64,000 bases of DNA from Tillandsia leiboldiana (lineage: Eukaryota > Streptophyta > Magnoliopsida > Poales > Bromeliaceae). The stretch lies in contig CM055063.1 in assembly GCA_029204045.2 (NCBI GenBank), forward strand, positions 39,403,562 through 39,467,561, written 5' to 3'. Both the position numbers and the translations under genes were made by a program. Below are positions 10,189 to 19,445 of this stretch, one piece after another (the stretch's first letter is position 1; every line of letters begins with the position of its first letter). A model generated the notes under the pieces. It did not search any database. It was not told where the DNA came from and saw only the letters and a program-made list of their open reading frames with translations.

Positions 10189-11445
10189 TGTTACGGCATT
10201 TTGTGTTGGCACATTTCGTGAGTTTGAGTCGGAGTCTTAAAGGGAACAAATTGTCAAATCGGCTTTCGAAGACTCATTGAAGATTCAACATGAGCTCAAG
10301 ATAACACTCAGGTATGGTTAATTAAACCATGGTGATTTAAGTTCATTTATAACCATTGGAATCAGGAACTTAGTGAAAACCGGTTTAGACTTGGTTTTAG
10401 GAACTTGGATTTAACTTACAATCTTTTTAAAGTTTGGTTTCCGGTACTTGGTTTGATTTGGATAAAGCTTATCTTGGAAAAATCAGTTTTTACATTACGT
10501 ACCGGAACCACACTTGAAGTTCCTCTAACCCGACACAGAATTTTCTGTAAATTGCACTGCGTACCGGAACACGGACTCGCGTACCGGAACACAATAGAAA
10601 AATCTGTGGTTTGCACCATTGCGTACCGGAACGTGATACTTGGTACCGGTACACAATGCCCCATCGGGATAAATTTCCTAAACCGACTTTTATCTTTTTC
10701 CAAGGGTTATAAATAGATACTTAGGGTTTCTAAACGAGGGTGACCAATATGAAACACTCGTGAGCAACCCTAGAGGCTGGTTTTTACCGTTCTTCTCTTT
10801 CGCCTCTATTAGGTCAATTCGACGGTTCTTCCATGATCTATCTTTCGTCGAATTGATCTAGTCTTTGCTTAGAGATTTCTTCTACGGTTCCTTCATGATA
10901 ATCTAAGCAAAGGATCACCATCGAAGCCTATATTTTATATCGGCTATTTGCGTCGTGGATTCGGCGTGACATCGTGGATTCGATGTGTTGAAGGCGTTTC
11001 GTGGATTCGAAACGTGTGCTCGTGGATTCGAGTGGCGTTCGTGGATTCGAACGTGTGCAGTGGACGTGCAATCGGTGGAGCGCGAGGTCCGAAGAAATTG
11101 AAGGAGGGGTTGACACCTTGTTATTCTTCTTTTCTTAGAGGATTGTTATTGCGTGGACATCCAACCGTTCAGCGCAAGGTCCAAAGAAGCTGAAGGAGGG
11201 GTTGAGTCCGTGGAGTCGGTAATCACCTTGTTATTCTTCTATTCTTAGTGGATTGTTATTGCGTGTTGGTCCCGTGGTTTTTCTCCTGGATTGGAGTTTC
11301 CACGTATATCTCGGTGTGCTATTTTTATTTTCCGCATTGTTTTTATTTTGCACTGAGATTGAGTTTTTAAGTATTACACCTATTCACCCCCCCTCTAGTT
11401 GTTTGATAGTACCTATTTAGATCCTTTGGGATTAATAACTCTACA
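10189..11445 (+). repeat. 5' LTR of element P
   Basis: The U3 region carries at least six GTACCGG-type palindromes (10438-10650), followed by TATAAATA at 10708-10715. The leader downstream holds the TGGATT hairpin array (10949-11054) and then a diverged tandem duplication of about 90 bp (11079-11160 and 11171-11266, both ending GGATTGTTATTGCGTG). The end CTCTACA abuts the primer site. Confidence 0.93.
10949..11054 (+). ncRNA. TGGATT hairpin array in the P leader (5' LTR copy)
   Basis: Five consecutive inverted repeats share the same six-base loop TGGATT, closed by CG/CG. Loops are at 10956, 10975, 11002, 11023 and 11042. Stems are CGTCG/CGGCG (one wobble), ACATCG/CGATGT, CGTTTCG/CGAAACG, GCTCG/CGAGT (one wobble) and CGTTCG/CGAACG. 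The stems differ but each stays self-complementary, so structure rather than sequence is conserved. The array lies about 240 bases after the TATA box and before the primer site, so it should be in the genomic RNA leader. It is annotated as a structured RNA element, not as an independent RNA gene. Confidence 0.75.
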
Positions 11446-11447
11446 AT

Positions 11448-11459
11448 TGGTATCAGAGC
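11448..11459 (+). promoter_or_regulatory. Primer binding site of element P
   Basis: TGGTATCAGAGC lies two bases after the LTR end and is complementary to the 3' end of plant initiator methionine tRNA. The same site is found in Q, D and inside X. Confidence 0.9.
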
Positions 11460-11479
11460 GGGTTTTAGGTTTATCTATC

Positions 11480-13435
11480 ATGTTGGGTGAAAGTGGTAAT
11501 ATTTATAGACCTCCTCTTTTTGATGGGACTAATTATGCTTATTGGAAAGTGCGGATGAGAGCTTTTCTCATCGCAATTGATGAGCGAGTATGGCAATCCG
11601 TGGAATGCGGTTGGGTGCATCCTGTTGAGGAAGTAGGAAATTCTACTACCCCAAAACCTCGCTCTAGATGGTCCAAAGAGGAATTTGAAAGATCTTCTTA
11701 CAATGGGAAGGGTATGAACGCTTTATTTAATTCTCTTTCCTCGACTGAATTTACAAGAATTTCTGCGTGTGAATCCGCGAAGGAAATTTGGGATATTCTC
11801 AAAATTACACATGAGGGTACTAATCTTGTAAAAATTCAAAAGCTCCAGATGCTTACTAGTCAATTTGACTCTATTCATATGGAAGAGCATGAATTGTTTA
11901 CAGATTATTACACTAGACTTCAAGATGTAATAAATACATGTGCTAATTTAGGAGAAAAGATCCCGGAGTCAAAAATTGTAAGAAAGGTTTTTCGGACTCT
12001 TCCGGAACGGTTTAGGGCAAAGGTTACCGCCATAGAAACCGTTAGTCATCCGGATGAGATGAGTGTAGAGGAATTAGTAGGTGCTTTGCAAACTTATGAA
12101 ATGACTTTTCCTACTAATCAAGTTTCTTCCAAGTCTTCTTCTAAGCTTACAGGTATTGCGTTCAAATCCACAAAGGAAGAAGATAGCGAATCAAGTTCCG
12201 ACGATGAAATCTTTATTGCCGATTTTGAAGAACAATTGGCGCGGATCACAAAGAAATTTCGTCGGAAATTTTGGAAGAATCGAACCGATGGATCTTCATC
12301 CACGAAACCATCTAAAGGATCATCGGGTTCTAAATCCTCTAACCTCAAATTCCTTGCAAAATCTTCTAAGGAAAAAGATGAATTCGAAGGGGAAATCCGA
12401 TGTTATAGATGCAAAGGCTACGGCCATATTTCAACGGATTGTCCTACTCCGAAATTATATAAAAAGAAGGCTTTGCAAGCGAAAACTTGGGACGATTCTA
12501 CTTCTAATGAATCGACCTCAAGTAAAGAGGAAAATGCCGTTGCTTTTCATGCCTCTCAAATTCCCTCCTCTAATTTGTGTTTATCATCTTTAGTCACTGA
12601 CTCTACTCCTTTGATTTTGCATGAAACATCAACATCCAACAGAGAGTCATCAAGTGAGGGGGAGTCGGACGAAGAAGAACTCGTTGAGGCATATCAACAA
12701 CTTCTTGCGGAATCTAAGAAGATGGCCAAGCATATCAAGAAGTTGAGGAAGCAACGACTTGAGAATCAAGACGAGAATCATGCTTTAAATATAAAACTTC
12801 ATGATCTCGAGGAGGAACAAGGACGTTTATTGAATAACAATAAAATCCTCCAAGAAAAGCTAAACCAATCGGAGACAAACGCTAAATCATATATGGACAA
12901 GATTGGTTTTCTAGAAAAACAGTTTGAGGAAATTCATGTCACCAACCAAGCATTGACCAAACAAGTTCATCAACTTAAATCCGACATAAAAAGGATTTCA
13001 ACCGATTCCAAGAGACTTGAGTGTATGTCCGGTTTAGGTCAAACAAGCAAGGTTGGTTTGGGTTTTAAAAAGGATCAAACTGTGCATGCTTCAAGTTCCA
13101 CATTCAAATTGAAAGGAAGAACGTGTCACCTTTGTGGACTTGAAGGACATTTGGTGAAGAATTGCCCGAAAAAGAGAAAGAAGAGTCCTTCGGCAACTTC
13201 ATCTACGGAGCGAACTCAACGGAATCAAAAGACACGTCAAGTCAAAGGAGTTCACTCAACCCACCAAAGGTCCGAGCCACAACATCAATCATTCAAGTGG
13301 ATCACTGCGAGGCAAAGACCTAAGGTGGACCAACAGTCAAAGCGGACAACCCCCGGCCACAACGAATCAAGACAACCCAAAATCCAGCGATTTTGGATTC
13401 GGAAAGGTGATATCTTTCCTTGTCTTAAGTTCTAA
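11480..13435 (+). CDS. gag: Gag protein of Sirevirus-type element P (651 aa)
   Basis: This would form the virus-like particle in the cytoplasm and bind the element RNA. The start chosen is the Met of MLGESGNIYRPPLFDG, since the same position starts gag in Q (MVEGGNINRPPFFDG); the 27 codons upstream run through the LTR end and primer site. The copia gag (UBN2-like) core covers about residues 10-215. A Ser/Lys-rich stretch follows, then a first CCHC knuckle CYRCKGYGHISTDC near residue 308, an acidic Ser-rich linker, a long coiled coil (about 390-510) and a second knuckle CHLCGLEGHLVKNC near residue 549. The frame stops at WIRKGDIFPCLKF, just where Q goes on to its protease (VRKGEIFPCL...WYLDSG). 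It is thus a neat gag-only gene rather than a broken polyprotein. It is intact and could supply or co-assemble with Gag of related elements. Confidence 0.92.
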   Translation: MLGESGNIYRPPLFDGTNYAYWKVRMRAFLIAIDERVWQSVECGWVHPVEEVGNSTTPKPRSRWSKEEFERSSYNGKGMNALFNSLSSTEFTRISACESAKEIWDILKITHEGTNLVKIQKLQMLTSQFDSIHMEEHELFTDYYTRLQDVINTCANLGEKIPESKIVRKVFRTLPERFRAKVTAIETVSHPDEMSVEELVGALQTYEMTFPTNQVSSKSSSKLTGIAFKSTKEEDSESSSDDEIFIADFEEQLARITKKFRRKFWKNRTDGSSSTKPSKGSSGSKSSNLKFLAKSSKEKDEFEGEIRCYRCKGYGHISTDCPTPKLYKKKALQAKTWDDSTSNESTSSKEENAVAFHASQIPSSNLCLSSLVTDSTPLILHETSTSNRESSSEGESDEEELVEAYQQLLAESKKMAKHIKKLRKQRLENQDENHALNIKLHDLEEEQGRLLNNNKILQEKLNQSETNAKSYMDKIGFLEKQFEEIHVTNQALTKQVHQLKSDIKRISTDSKRLECMSGLGQTSKVGLGFKKDQTVHASSSTFKLKGRTCHLCGLEGHLVKNCPKKRKKSPSATSSTERTQRNQKTRQVKGVHSTHQRSEPQHQSFKWITARQRPKVDQQSKRTTPGHNESRQPKIQRFWIRKGDIFPCLKF

Positions 13436-14459
13436 ATAGCTTATGACTGTATGTAATGCTTTGATTGGTTTTCCTTTCATATTTTTCTTAATCTTTGCAT
13501 TACATGTTTTTCAATGCTCTTCGTTTTTATACTTTGTTTTTGAACAAAAGGGTTTTTACTGAACAAGTGCATTGAATAAAAAAGGTCTTCACTTTTATTC
13601 ACTCCAAATTAATTTTATTTGGATTATCAACTTTACTCCTTAATCATAATCTTGAAGATACTTCATTATAGGAGTTTTTGATATTATAAGCATCAAATTT
13701 TAGAAATCATGTGTGATCTTTAGATGCTTAATCTATTTCGGTTGTGTGAATTCATTGTGATAAACGTGAGACAACCGATAGGCTAAAATTTGGGATTTAA
13801 TTCTTTCACGTAAGAGATTATTTTCTTACAAGGGTAATAAAATGAATTGCATAAGATGTGGAAAGAGTTACATCCGAAAGGAGTGTGAAAACTACCACCA
13901 CATGTTGGAAAGAGCTGCCACCCCGGTCGTCCGGTTTGTGTGTGAAGCTACCACATGTTATGGATGCTTGTTAGTATTTTATGAGAAAATCTTTAGTTGA
14001 AGCTTTTGGAGATTTATATGCAAAACTCTTATATTTTGAACAATCTCCTGGTTGGTATAAGGTGGGATAGTTGAAAGATGCTCAAAGAGCCACCCTTAGG
14101 TATTTTAGTGATTATCTCATTTGAAAGGGTAGAATTCAAGATTGATGTCGTTTGGAAATCTCCGTATGTCATCTTTGTAAATCCGTTACATCTTGATAGA
14201 CTTTGGATCTCAAGATTATTTTTGATGACTTGTGTTTGATGAATATAACATGAAAAACGGTTTATAATGTTTTACCTTTATTTTTCATGATTTTGGAGTA
14301 AATCTTTTTAATTTTTGTGAAATTAATTGGATTGAATGACATTTTTGTGAATTCATTGTTTTTCAAAGCATTTTAATGAATTTCTTGATGGTATACAAAT
14401 CGGTATTTGAAAAGATTTCAAAGTTTGGATTTGTTTCAAGATATTTTTGCTTTTTGGCT
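13436..14459 (+). other. Non-coding stretch of P with a block shared with Q
   Basis: AT-rich with no open frame of note. A block near 13850-13965 is shared with Q (opposite strand, 25870-26005): GATGTGGAAAGAGTTACATC, then GGAGTGTGAAAACTACCACC, a GGTCGTCCG core and repeated CTACCAC units. The rest of this stretch aligns poorly with Q, so this block is the conserved part. No protein similarity is visible. Confidence 0.6.
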
Positions 14460-15188
14460 CTGTTGTTCCGGTACGTCCTTTTTAGTACCTGAAAATCCAA
14501 TCCGGATTAGAAAATTCAATCCGGATCCCGAATGTGAAGTTTTCTGGTTTTTCACTTGCGTACCGGTACTACACTTTTAGTACCGGAACTACATTGCGAA
14601 TCCGGATCCCCCTGCCTGTCAATCCGGATCCCGAACGATGGTTTTTCGGCTTTTACACTGCGTACCGGTACGCGGCTTCTGGTACCGGTACGCGATCTGG
14701 GATTCCTTATATTCCGAGACTACATTGTTTTTATTTCATCTCTCCCACTTCAAAACCCTCCCTTTCTCTCTCTAAAACATCTCTAAGGGTTTTTCATCAA
14801 GATCAAGTGATTTGTTGCTTTGAGTTGTAAGTTTCTTCATTAATCTTGCTTACTTTTGTTTCAAAACCCTAGTTTTTAGGTTTTGATGTTTTATTTTGAG
14901 ATTTTTGAGTTGATCCTTACTCCAAATGAAATCTCTTGCTTAAATCACTCTTAATTCATGTTTAGAACATATTTGGTTGCTTTCCATCTAATTAGATTCA
15001 TGTTTCCATGCTTATGTGATTGAATCTAACATGTGTTCTTGACATAGAAAAAATTGAAAATTGGGGCTTTTAATGTAAATGATTTTTAAATGATGAATCA
15101 TCAATTGTGACATGTTTAGAATGTTTCTTAGACATGTTTAAGCCTTCCTATACGATCAAATCATACTGCATTGTGTTCTTTGTAGGAA
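14460..15188 (+). promoter_or_regulatory. Internal promoter-like segment and 5'-UTR intron before the envelope-like ORF of P
   Basis: 14460-14700 repeats the palindromes found in the LTR U3: GCGTACCGGTAC, AGTACCGG and GGTACCGGTACGCG, mixed with four ATCCGGAT units of the kind used by Q. TTATATT at 14707 could serve as TATA box. A CT-rich leader (CCCTTTCTCTCTCTAAAAC) follows, then a donor GTTGTAAGTTT (GT at 14827) and an acceptor TTCTTTGTAG (AG at 15184-15185), three bases before the ATG. The predicted intron is 359 bp. Q has the same layout. Confidence 0.65.
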
Positions 15189-16553
15189 ATGGCATTTTCA
15201 TGGCTTCTTGCACTAGTGGTTTTGATGGCCACTGGAAGTGGACGTGGTCGCGGTTCTGGAAAGAAAAAGGCTACCAAGCGATCACGCAACGAGGATTCAA
15301 CTAGCTCAGATTCTGAACATTCCTCAGAATATGAAGAGGAATCAGTTCAAGGAAAGGGGAAAGCACCTTTGGCTTCAAGGAAAAAGAAGGGTGCGGATTC
15401 TCCTCCGCGTAGAAGTACCGGTGGACCGGTAATACGCGAGCGCTCTCAACGGAGATCAAATGTTGATGAAAGTGAACCGCATGTGAGTGCAAAACGCCGT
15501 GCAAGATTTGCGAATCGCACATGCATTGGAGAGCGACACGTGAACTTTAATGAGCTATGTCGTGAGGTGCCAGACTTTGCAAGGCTTTTGGAACGAAGCC
15601 ATATTCGGCCACTTGGCAGAGTTCAACCTAAGATGGGTTTTTGTGTGGAGATCATCAGGGAGTTTTACATGCGAGGTAACATACTTCAAAAAGACCATGA
15701 AACCGGAGCTTTCGTCTTTGAAACAACAGTTAGAGACGTCAAGTTTGACATTACTCCAGCAGTAATTGGGGCAAACCTTGGATTAGCTGTTGACACTTCT
15801 GGTCTTTATTTCACTGAGGGTAATTTCCAACATGATACCCATTGGGATATGGTTGTGGACTCTATTTGCAAGACAGGGACGAACACGAACAGATCATATG
15901 TTGAATCAAAGGACCTAAAACCAGAGTATCATATTTTGTCCTTAATTGTATGCTACAACCTATTGCCCACACTGGGGACCAAAAGGATTCGATGGGATCG
16001 ATTGTTACTTCTCTTTTTCCTCGGTCACCCGGAAAGTGCTAATGGAATTAACACCAACATTCCATTTCTCATTTGGCAGCAAATGGTACATGTCATTGAA
16101 GGATCAAGGCAACGTGACCTTCTACCGTATCCAATCTTGATTACTAGTATTCTGGAAGATCACGGTGTGGACATTTCTTGTGCCAAATATGATTATGGCT
16201 TGGGGGCAATTGATGGAATCACTTTAGCCAAGTCAATTAGCACTTTGAAGACTTTTGGGCATACAAAAGCCTATGCAAGTGAAGCGACAGTGAGTGCATC
16301 ACCTCGTCAAGAATCTCCTGAACCAGATGAGGTCATAACTCTTCAAACCTTGCATCGGGATGTTCGTTCATTAAAGCAAAGGATGGAGCAAAGGATGGAG
16401 CAAGGCTTCAAGAAACTTGAGGATGGTTTAAAGAAAATCTTCGATATCCTTGGGTGCAAACATGATGATGTGGTCACTGGAGCAACTGCACCGAGTACAT
16501 CGCATGGACCAACATCACATGATGATGATGATGATTCAAATGAGGATGAGTGA
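15189..16553 (+). CDS. Envelope-like third ORF of Sirevirus-type element P (454 aa)
   Basis: This is an extra ORF in the position of the envelope-like gene of Sireviruses; its function is unknown. It begins with a short hydrophobic segment (MAFSWLLALVVLMATG) that could be a signal anchor, followed by a basic, Ser-rich region. The middle (about residues 105-365) resembles the plant 'putative transposon protein' domain often found beside retroelements: CIGERHVNF, REFYMRGNI, DITPAVIGANLGL, DTSGLYFTEG, LIVCYNLLPTLGTKRIRW and LGHPESANGINTNIPFLIW. All of these have counterparts in the ORF of Q (for example CIGERHVNIEALRNHSPEF and LGHPSEAVGLNMNIPYIIW). A C-terminal coiled coil (VRSLKQRMEQRMEQGFKKL) precedes an acidic Asp/Glu tail. 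The start is supported by the matching M-x-FSW start in Q and by an acceptor site just upstream. A true membrane envelope role is not shown. Confidence 0.8.
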   Translation: MAFSWLLALVVLMATGSGRGRGSGKKKATKRSRNEDSTSSDSEHSSEYEEESVQGKGKAPLASRKKKGADSPPRRSTGGPVIRERSQRRSNVDESEPHVSAKRRARFANRTCIGERHVNFNELCREVPDFARLLERSHIRPLGRVQPKMGFCVEIIREFYMRGNILQKDHETGAFVFETTVRDVKFDITPAVIGANLGLAVDTSGLYFTEGNFQHDTHWDMVVDSICKTGTNTNRSYVESKDLKPEYHILSLIVCYNLLPTLGTKRIRWDRLLLLFFLGHPESANGINTNIPFLIWQQMVHVIEGSRQRDLLPYPILITSILEDHGVDISCAKYDYGLGAIDGITLAKSISTLKTFGHTKAYASEATVSASPRQESPEPDEVITLQTLHRDVRSLKQRMEQRMEQGFKKLEDGLKKIFDILGCKHDDVVTGATAPSTSHGPTSHDDDDDSNEDE

Positions 16554-17187
16554 TCTCTTTTCCTTCTTGTTTTTGGTTTTCAGTTTCCTTTCACGTTGTG
16601 ATGAACAAGAACTCTAATCGTCTTGTAACTAAGAACTTATCCTCCTAGTATTTCTACTTTGTGTTTATATTAACTGTTTGACAATTTGTGACAAAAAGGG
16701 GGAGAACGGAAATGATGGACATATCATAATGATGGACATATCATAAAAAGGGGGAGACAAAAAATAGAAAATAATGATTGCATCACAAAGGGGGAGAACA
16801 TGGAGAACATGGATGCTCTTGGATGCTCAAGATAGGGGGAGATAAAGAACAGATTGAAAGAGCCACAAAACAAAAGCTGGAAAAACAAAAGAACCAAATG
16901 GAAGACGAATCAAATGTAGGATTTTAACTTCTAACGACTAACGTTTGATTTTGTTTGGAGTTTTGTTTTGCAGGAATTACATCACTTTAAGACTCCAAGT
17001 CCTAAGTCATAGAGTATGTTATAGGACTGTTTGGTTCAAATGTATTTTGTATTTATTGGATCTTTCACGCAAAGAAAATCAATGTTTTGGTGATAACATT
17101 GAGTTTCGTCTTTTTGGTTTAAGATGAGTGACTTGAGCGACTTTATGTATTTTTGGGTTTTGTCACGAAATTGCCAAAGGGGGAGAT
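16554..17187 (+). promoter_or_regulatory. Multiple polypurine tracts of element P
   Basis: Five purine tracts of the AGGGGGAG type occur at about 16695, 16747, 16789, 16833 and 17177; the last (CAAAGGGGGAGAT) directly precedes the 3' LTR. Repeated polypurine tracts before the 3' LTR are a reported hallmark of Sireviruses. A direct repeat of GATGGACATATCATAA lies at 16712-16746. No coding signal. Confidence 0.8.
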
Positions 17188-18444
17188 TGTTACGGCATTT
17201 TGTGTTGGCACATTTCGTGAGTTTGAGTCGGAGTCTTAAAGGGAACAAATTGTCAAATCGGCTTTCGAAGACTCATTGAAGATTCAACATGAGCTCAAGA
17301 TAACACTCAGGTATGGTTAATTAAACCATGGTGATTTAAGTTCATTTATAACCATTGGAATCAGGAACTTAGTGAAAACCGGTTTAGACTTGGTTTTAGG
17401 AACTTGGATTTAACTTACAATCTTTTTAAAGTTTGGTTTCCGGTACTTGGTTTGATTTGGATAAAGCTTATCTTGGAAAAATCAGTTTTTACATTACGTA
17501 CCGGAACCACACTTGAAGTTCCTCTAACCCGACACAGAATTTTCTGTAAATTGCACTGCGTACCGGAACACGGACTCGCGTACCGGAACACAATAGAAAA
17601 ATCTGTGGTTTGCACCATTGCGTACCGGAACGTGATACTTGGTACCGGTACACAATGCCCCATCGGGATAAATTTCCTAAACCGACTTTTATCTTTTTCC
17701 AAGGGTTATAAATAGATACTTAGGGTTTCTAAACGAGGGTGACCAATATGAAACACTCGTGAGCAACCCTAGAGGCTGGTTTTTACCGTTCTTCTCTTTC
17801 GCCTCTATTAGGTCAATTCGACGGTTCTTCCATGATCTATCTTTCGTCGAATTGATCTAGTCTTTGCTTAGAGATTTCTTCTACGGTTCCTTCATGATAA
17901 TCTAAGCAAAGGATCACCATCGAAGCCTATATTTTATATCGGCTATTTGCGTCGTGGATTCGGCGTGACATCGTGGATTCGATGTGTTGAAGGCGTTTCG
18001 TGGATTCGAAACGTGTGCTCGTGGATTCGAGTGGCGTTCGTGGATTCGAACGTGTGCAGTGGACGTGCAATCGGTGGAGCGCGAGGTCCGAAGAAATTGA
18101 AGGAGGGGTTGACACCTTGTTATTCTTCTTTTCTTAGAGGATTGTTATTGCGTGGACATCCAACCGTTCAGCGCAAGGTCCAAAGAAGCTGAAGGAGGGG
18201 TTGAGTCCGTGGAGTCGGTAATCACCTTGTTATTCTTCTATTCTTAGTGGATTGTTATTGCGTGTTGGTCCCGTGGTTTTTCTCCTGGATTGGAGTTTCC
18301 ACGTATATCTCGGTGTGCTATTTTTATTTTCCGCATTGTTTTTATTTTGCACTGAGATTGAGTTTTTAAGTATTACACCTATTCACCCCCCCTCTAGTTG
18401 TTTGATAGTACCTATTTAGATCCTTTGGGATTAATAACTCTACA
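17188..18444 (+). repeat. 3' LTR of element P
   Basis: Same length (1,257 bp) as the 5' LTR, with no difference seen. It carries TATAAATA at 17707-17714 and a second copy of the TGGATT hairpin array at 17948-18053. It ends CTCTACA and is followed by GCCGT. Confidence 0.93.
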
Positions 18445-18454
18445 GCCGTTTGCT

Positions 18455-19445
18455 ACCCAACGTGTCGCGCCGCGAAGCCCTAAGGCGTCGCCGTGCGACC
18501 GTAATGCGCGCCGCGCGGGGACGGTGCCCACGCGGCCGCGGCTAGAGCCGCGCGGGATCAAGCTCCCCGCGTGGCTGCGGCTAGGGTAAACACCGCGCGG
18601 GGTCGGTTCCCGCGCGGCCGCGGCAAAAGCCGCGCGGGGCCGGTGCCCGCGCGGCCGCGGCGCGTGCCGCGCGGGCGGGTGCCGCGCGGCGGCGGTGCAT
18701 GCCGCGCGGGACCTTTCCCGCGCGGCTACAGCATGTGCCGCACGGGAGGATGCCCGTGCGGCGGCGGCGGCACATGCCGCGCGGGCGGGTGCCCGCGCGG
18801 CGGCGGCATTGCATGCCGCGCGGGGCCTTGCCTGCGCGGCTGCAGCACATGCCGCGCGGGCGGGTGCCCGCGCGGCGGCGACGTTGCATGCCGCGCTGGG
18901 CCTTGCCCGCACGGCTGCAGCTTGTGCCGCGCGGGCGGGTGCCCCCGCGGCGGCGGCGGTGACGTTGCATGCCGCACGGGGCCTTCCCCGCGCGGCTGTA
19001 GCTTGTGCCGCGCGGGCGGGTGCCCGCGCGGCGGCGGCGGTGGCGGTGCATGCCGCGCGGGGCCCTGCCCGCGCGGCTGCAGTTTGTGTCGCGCGGGCGG
19101 GTGCCCGCGCGACGGTGACAGCACGTGCCGCGCGGGGCCATGCCCGCGCGGCCACGGCTAATGCCACGCGGGCGGGCGCCCGTGCGGTTGCGGCGCGCGG
19201 GGTTGGTGCCCGCGCAGCGCCGGCGATTACCGCGCGGGGCCGGCGCCCGCACGGGCGCGGTTTGCGCCATGCGGGGCTGAGGTCCGCACGGCGGCGGATG
19301 AAACTGCGCGGGGTTGGTACCTGCGCGGCCGCGGCGTTCGTCGCGTGAAGCTAGGGCCCGCGCGGTCACGATAAATGCCGCGCGGGGCCGGTGCCCGCTC
19401 GGCCGTACGGCACGCAACTCCGCGGGGGGCGGCCGCGTCGCTCTA
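18455..19445 (+). repeat. GC-rich hairpin minisatellite inside LTR of element B
   Basis: About 25 units built around GCCGCGCGGG and CCCGCGCGGC. Many form CCGCGCGGGC-GGGT-GCCCGCGCGG, a 10-bp perfect stem with a four-base loop, in a higher-order repeat of about 72 bp (18690-19160). It lies in the same place as the array in LTR A, but the unit sequence is different. Open frames on both strands here are repeat translations, not genes. Confidence 0.9.

Larger units (their letters stand above)
10189..18444 (+). mobile_element. Sirevirus-type copia element P, gag-only (8.26 kb)
   Basis: A complete insertion with 1,257-bp LTRs (TGTTACGG...CTCTACA) and a GCCGT target duplication at 10184-10188 and 18445-18449. 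I see no difference between the two LTRs, which means a very recent insertion. The internal order is a primer site for initiator Met-tRNA, gag, a non-coding stretch, an internal promoter-like segment, an envelope-like ORF, several polypurine tracts and the 3' LTR. Protease, integrase and reverse transcriptase are entirely missing. Gag stops within a few codons of the point where Q's polyprotein enters protease. P must therefore have moved using enzymes supplied by another element. Confidence 0.93.

Noticed and set aside
10405..10716. Identical 103-codon frames at 10405 and 17404
   Set aside because: They lie in the U3 region of the two identical LTRs of P and are not conserved in Q; they are chance frames over palindromic repeats.
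18412..19417. Open frames up to 278 codons on both strands, including proteins rich in Ala, Arg, Gly and Pro
   Set aside because: Same cause: GC-rich minisatellite in LTR B, no stop codons by composition.
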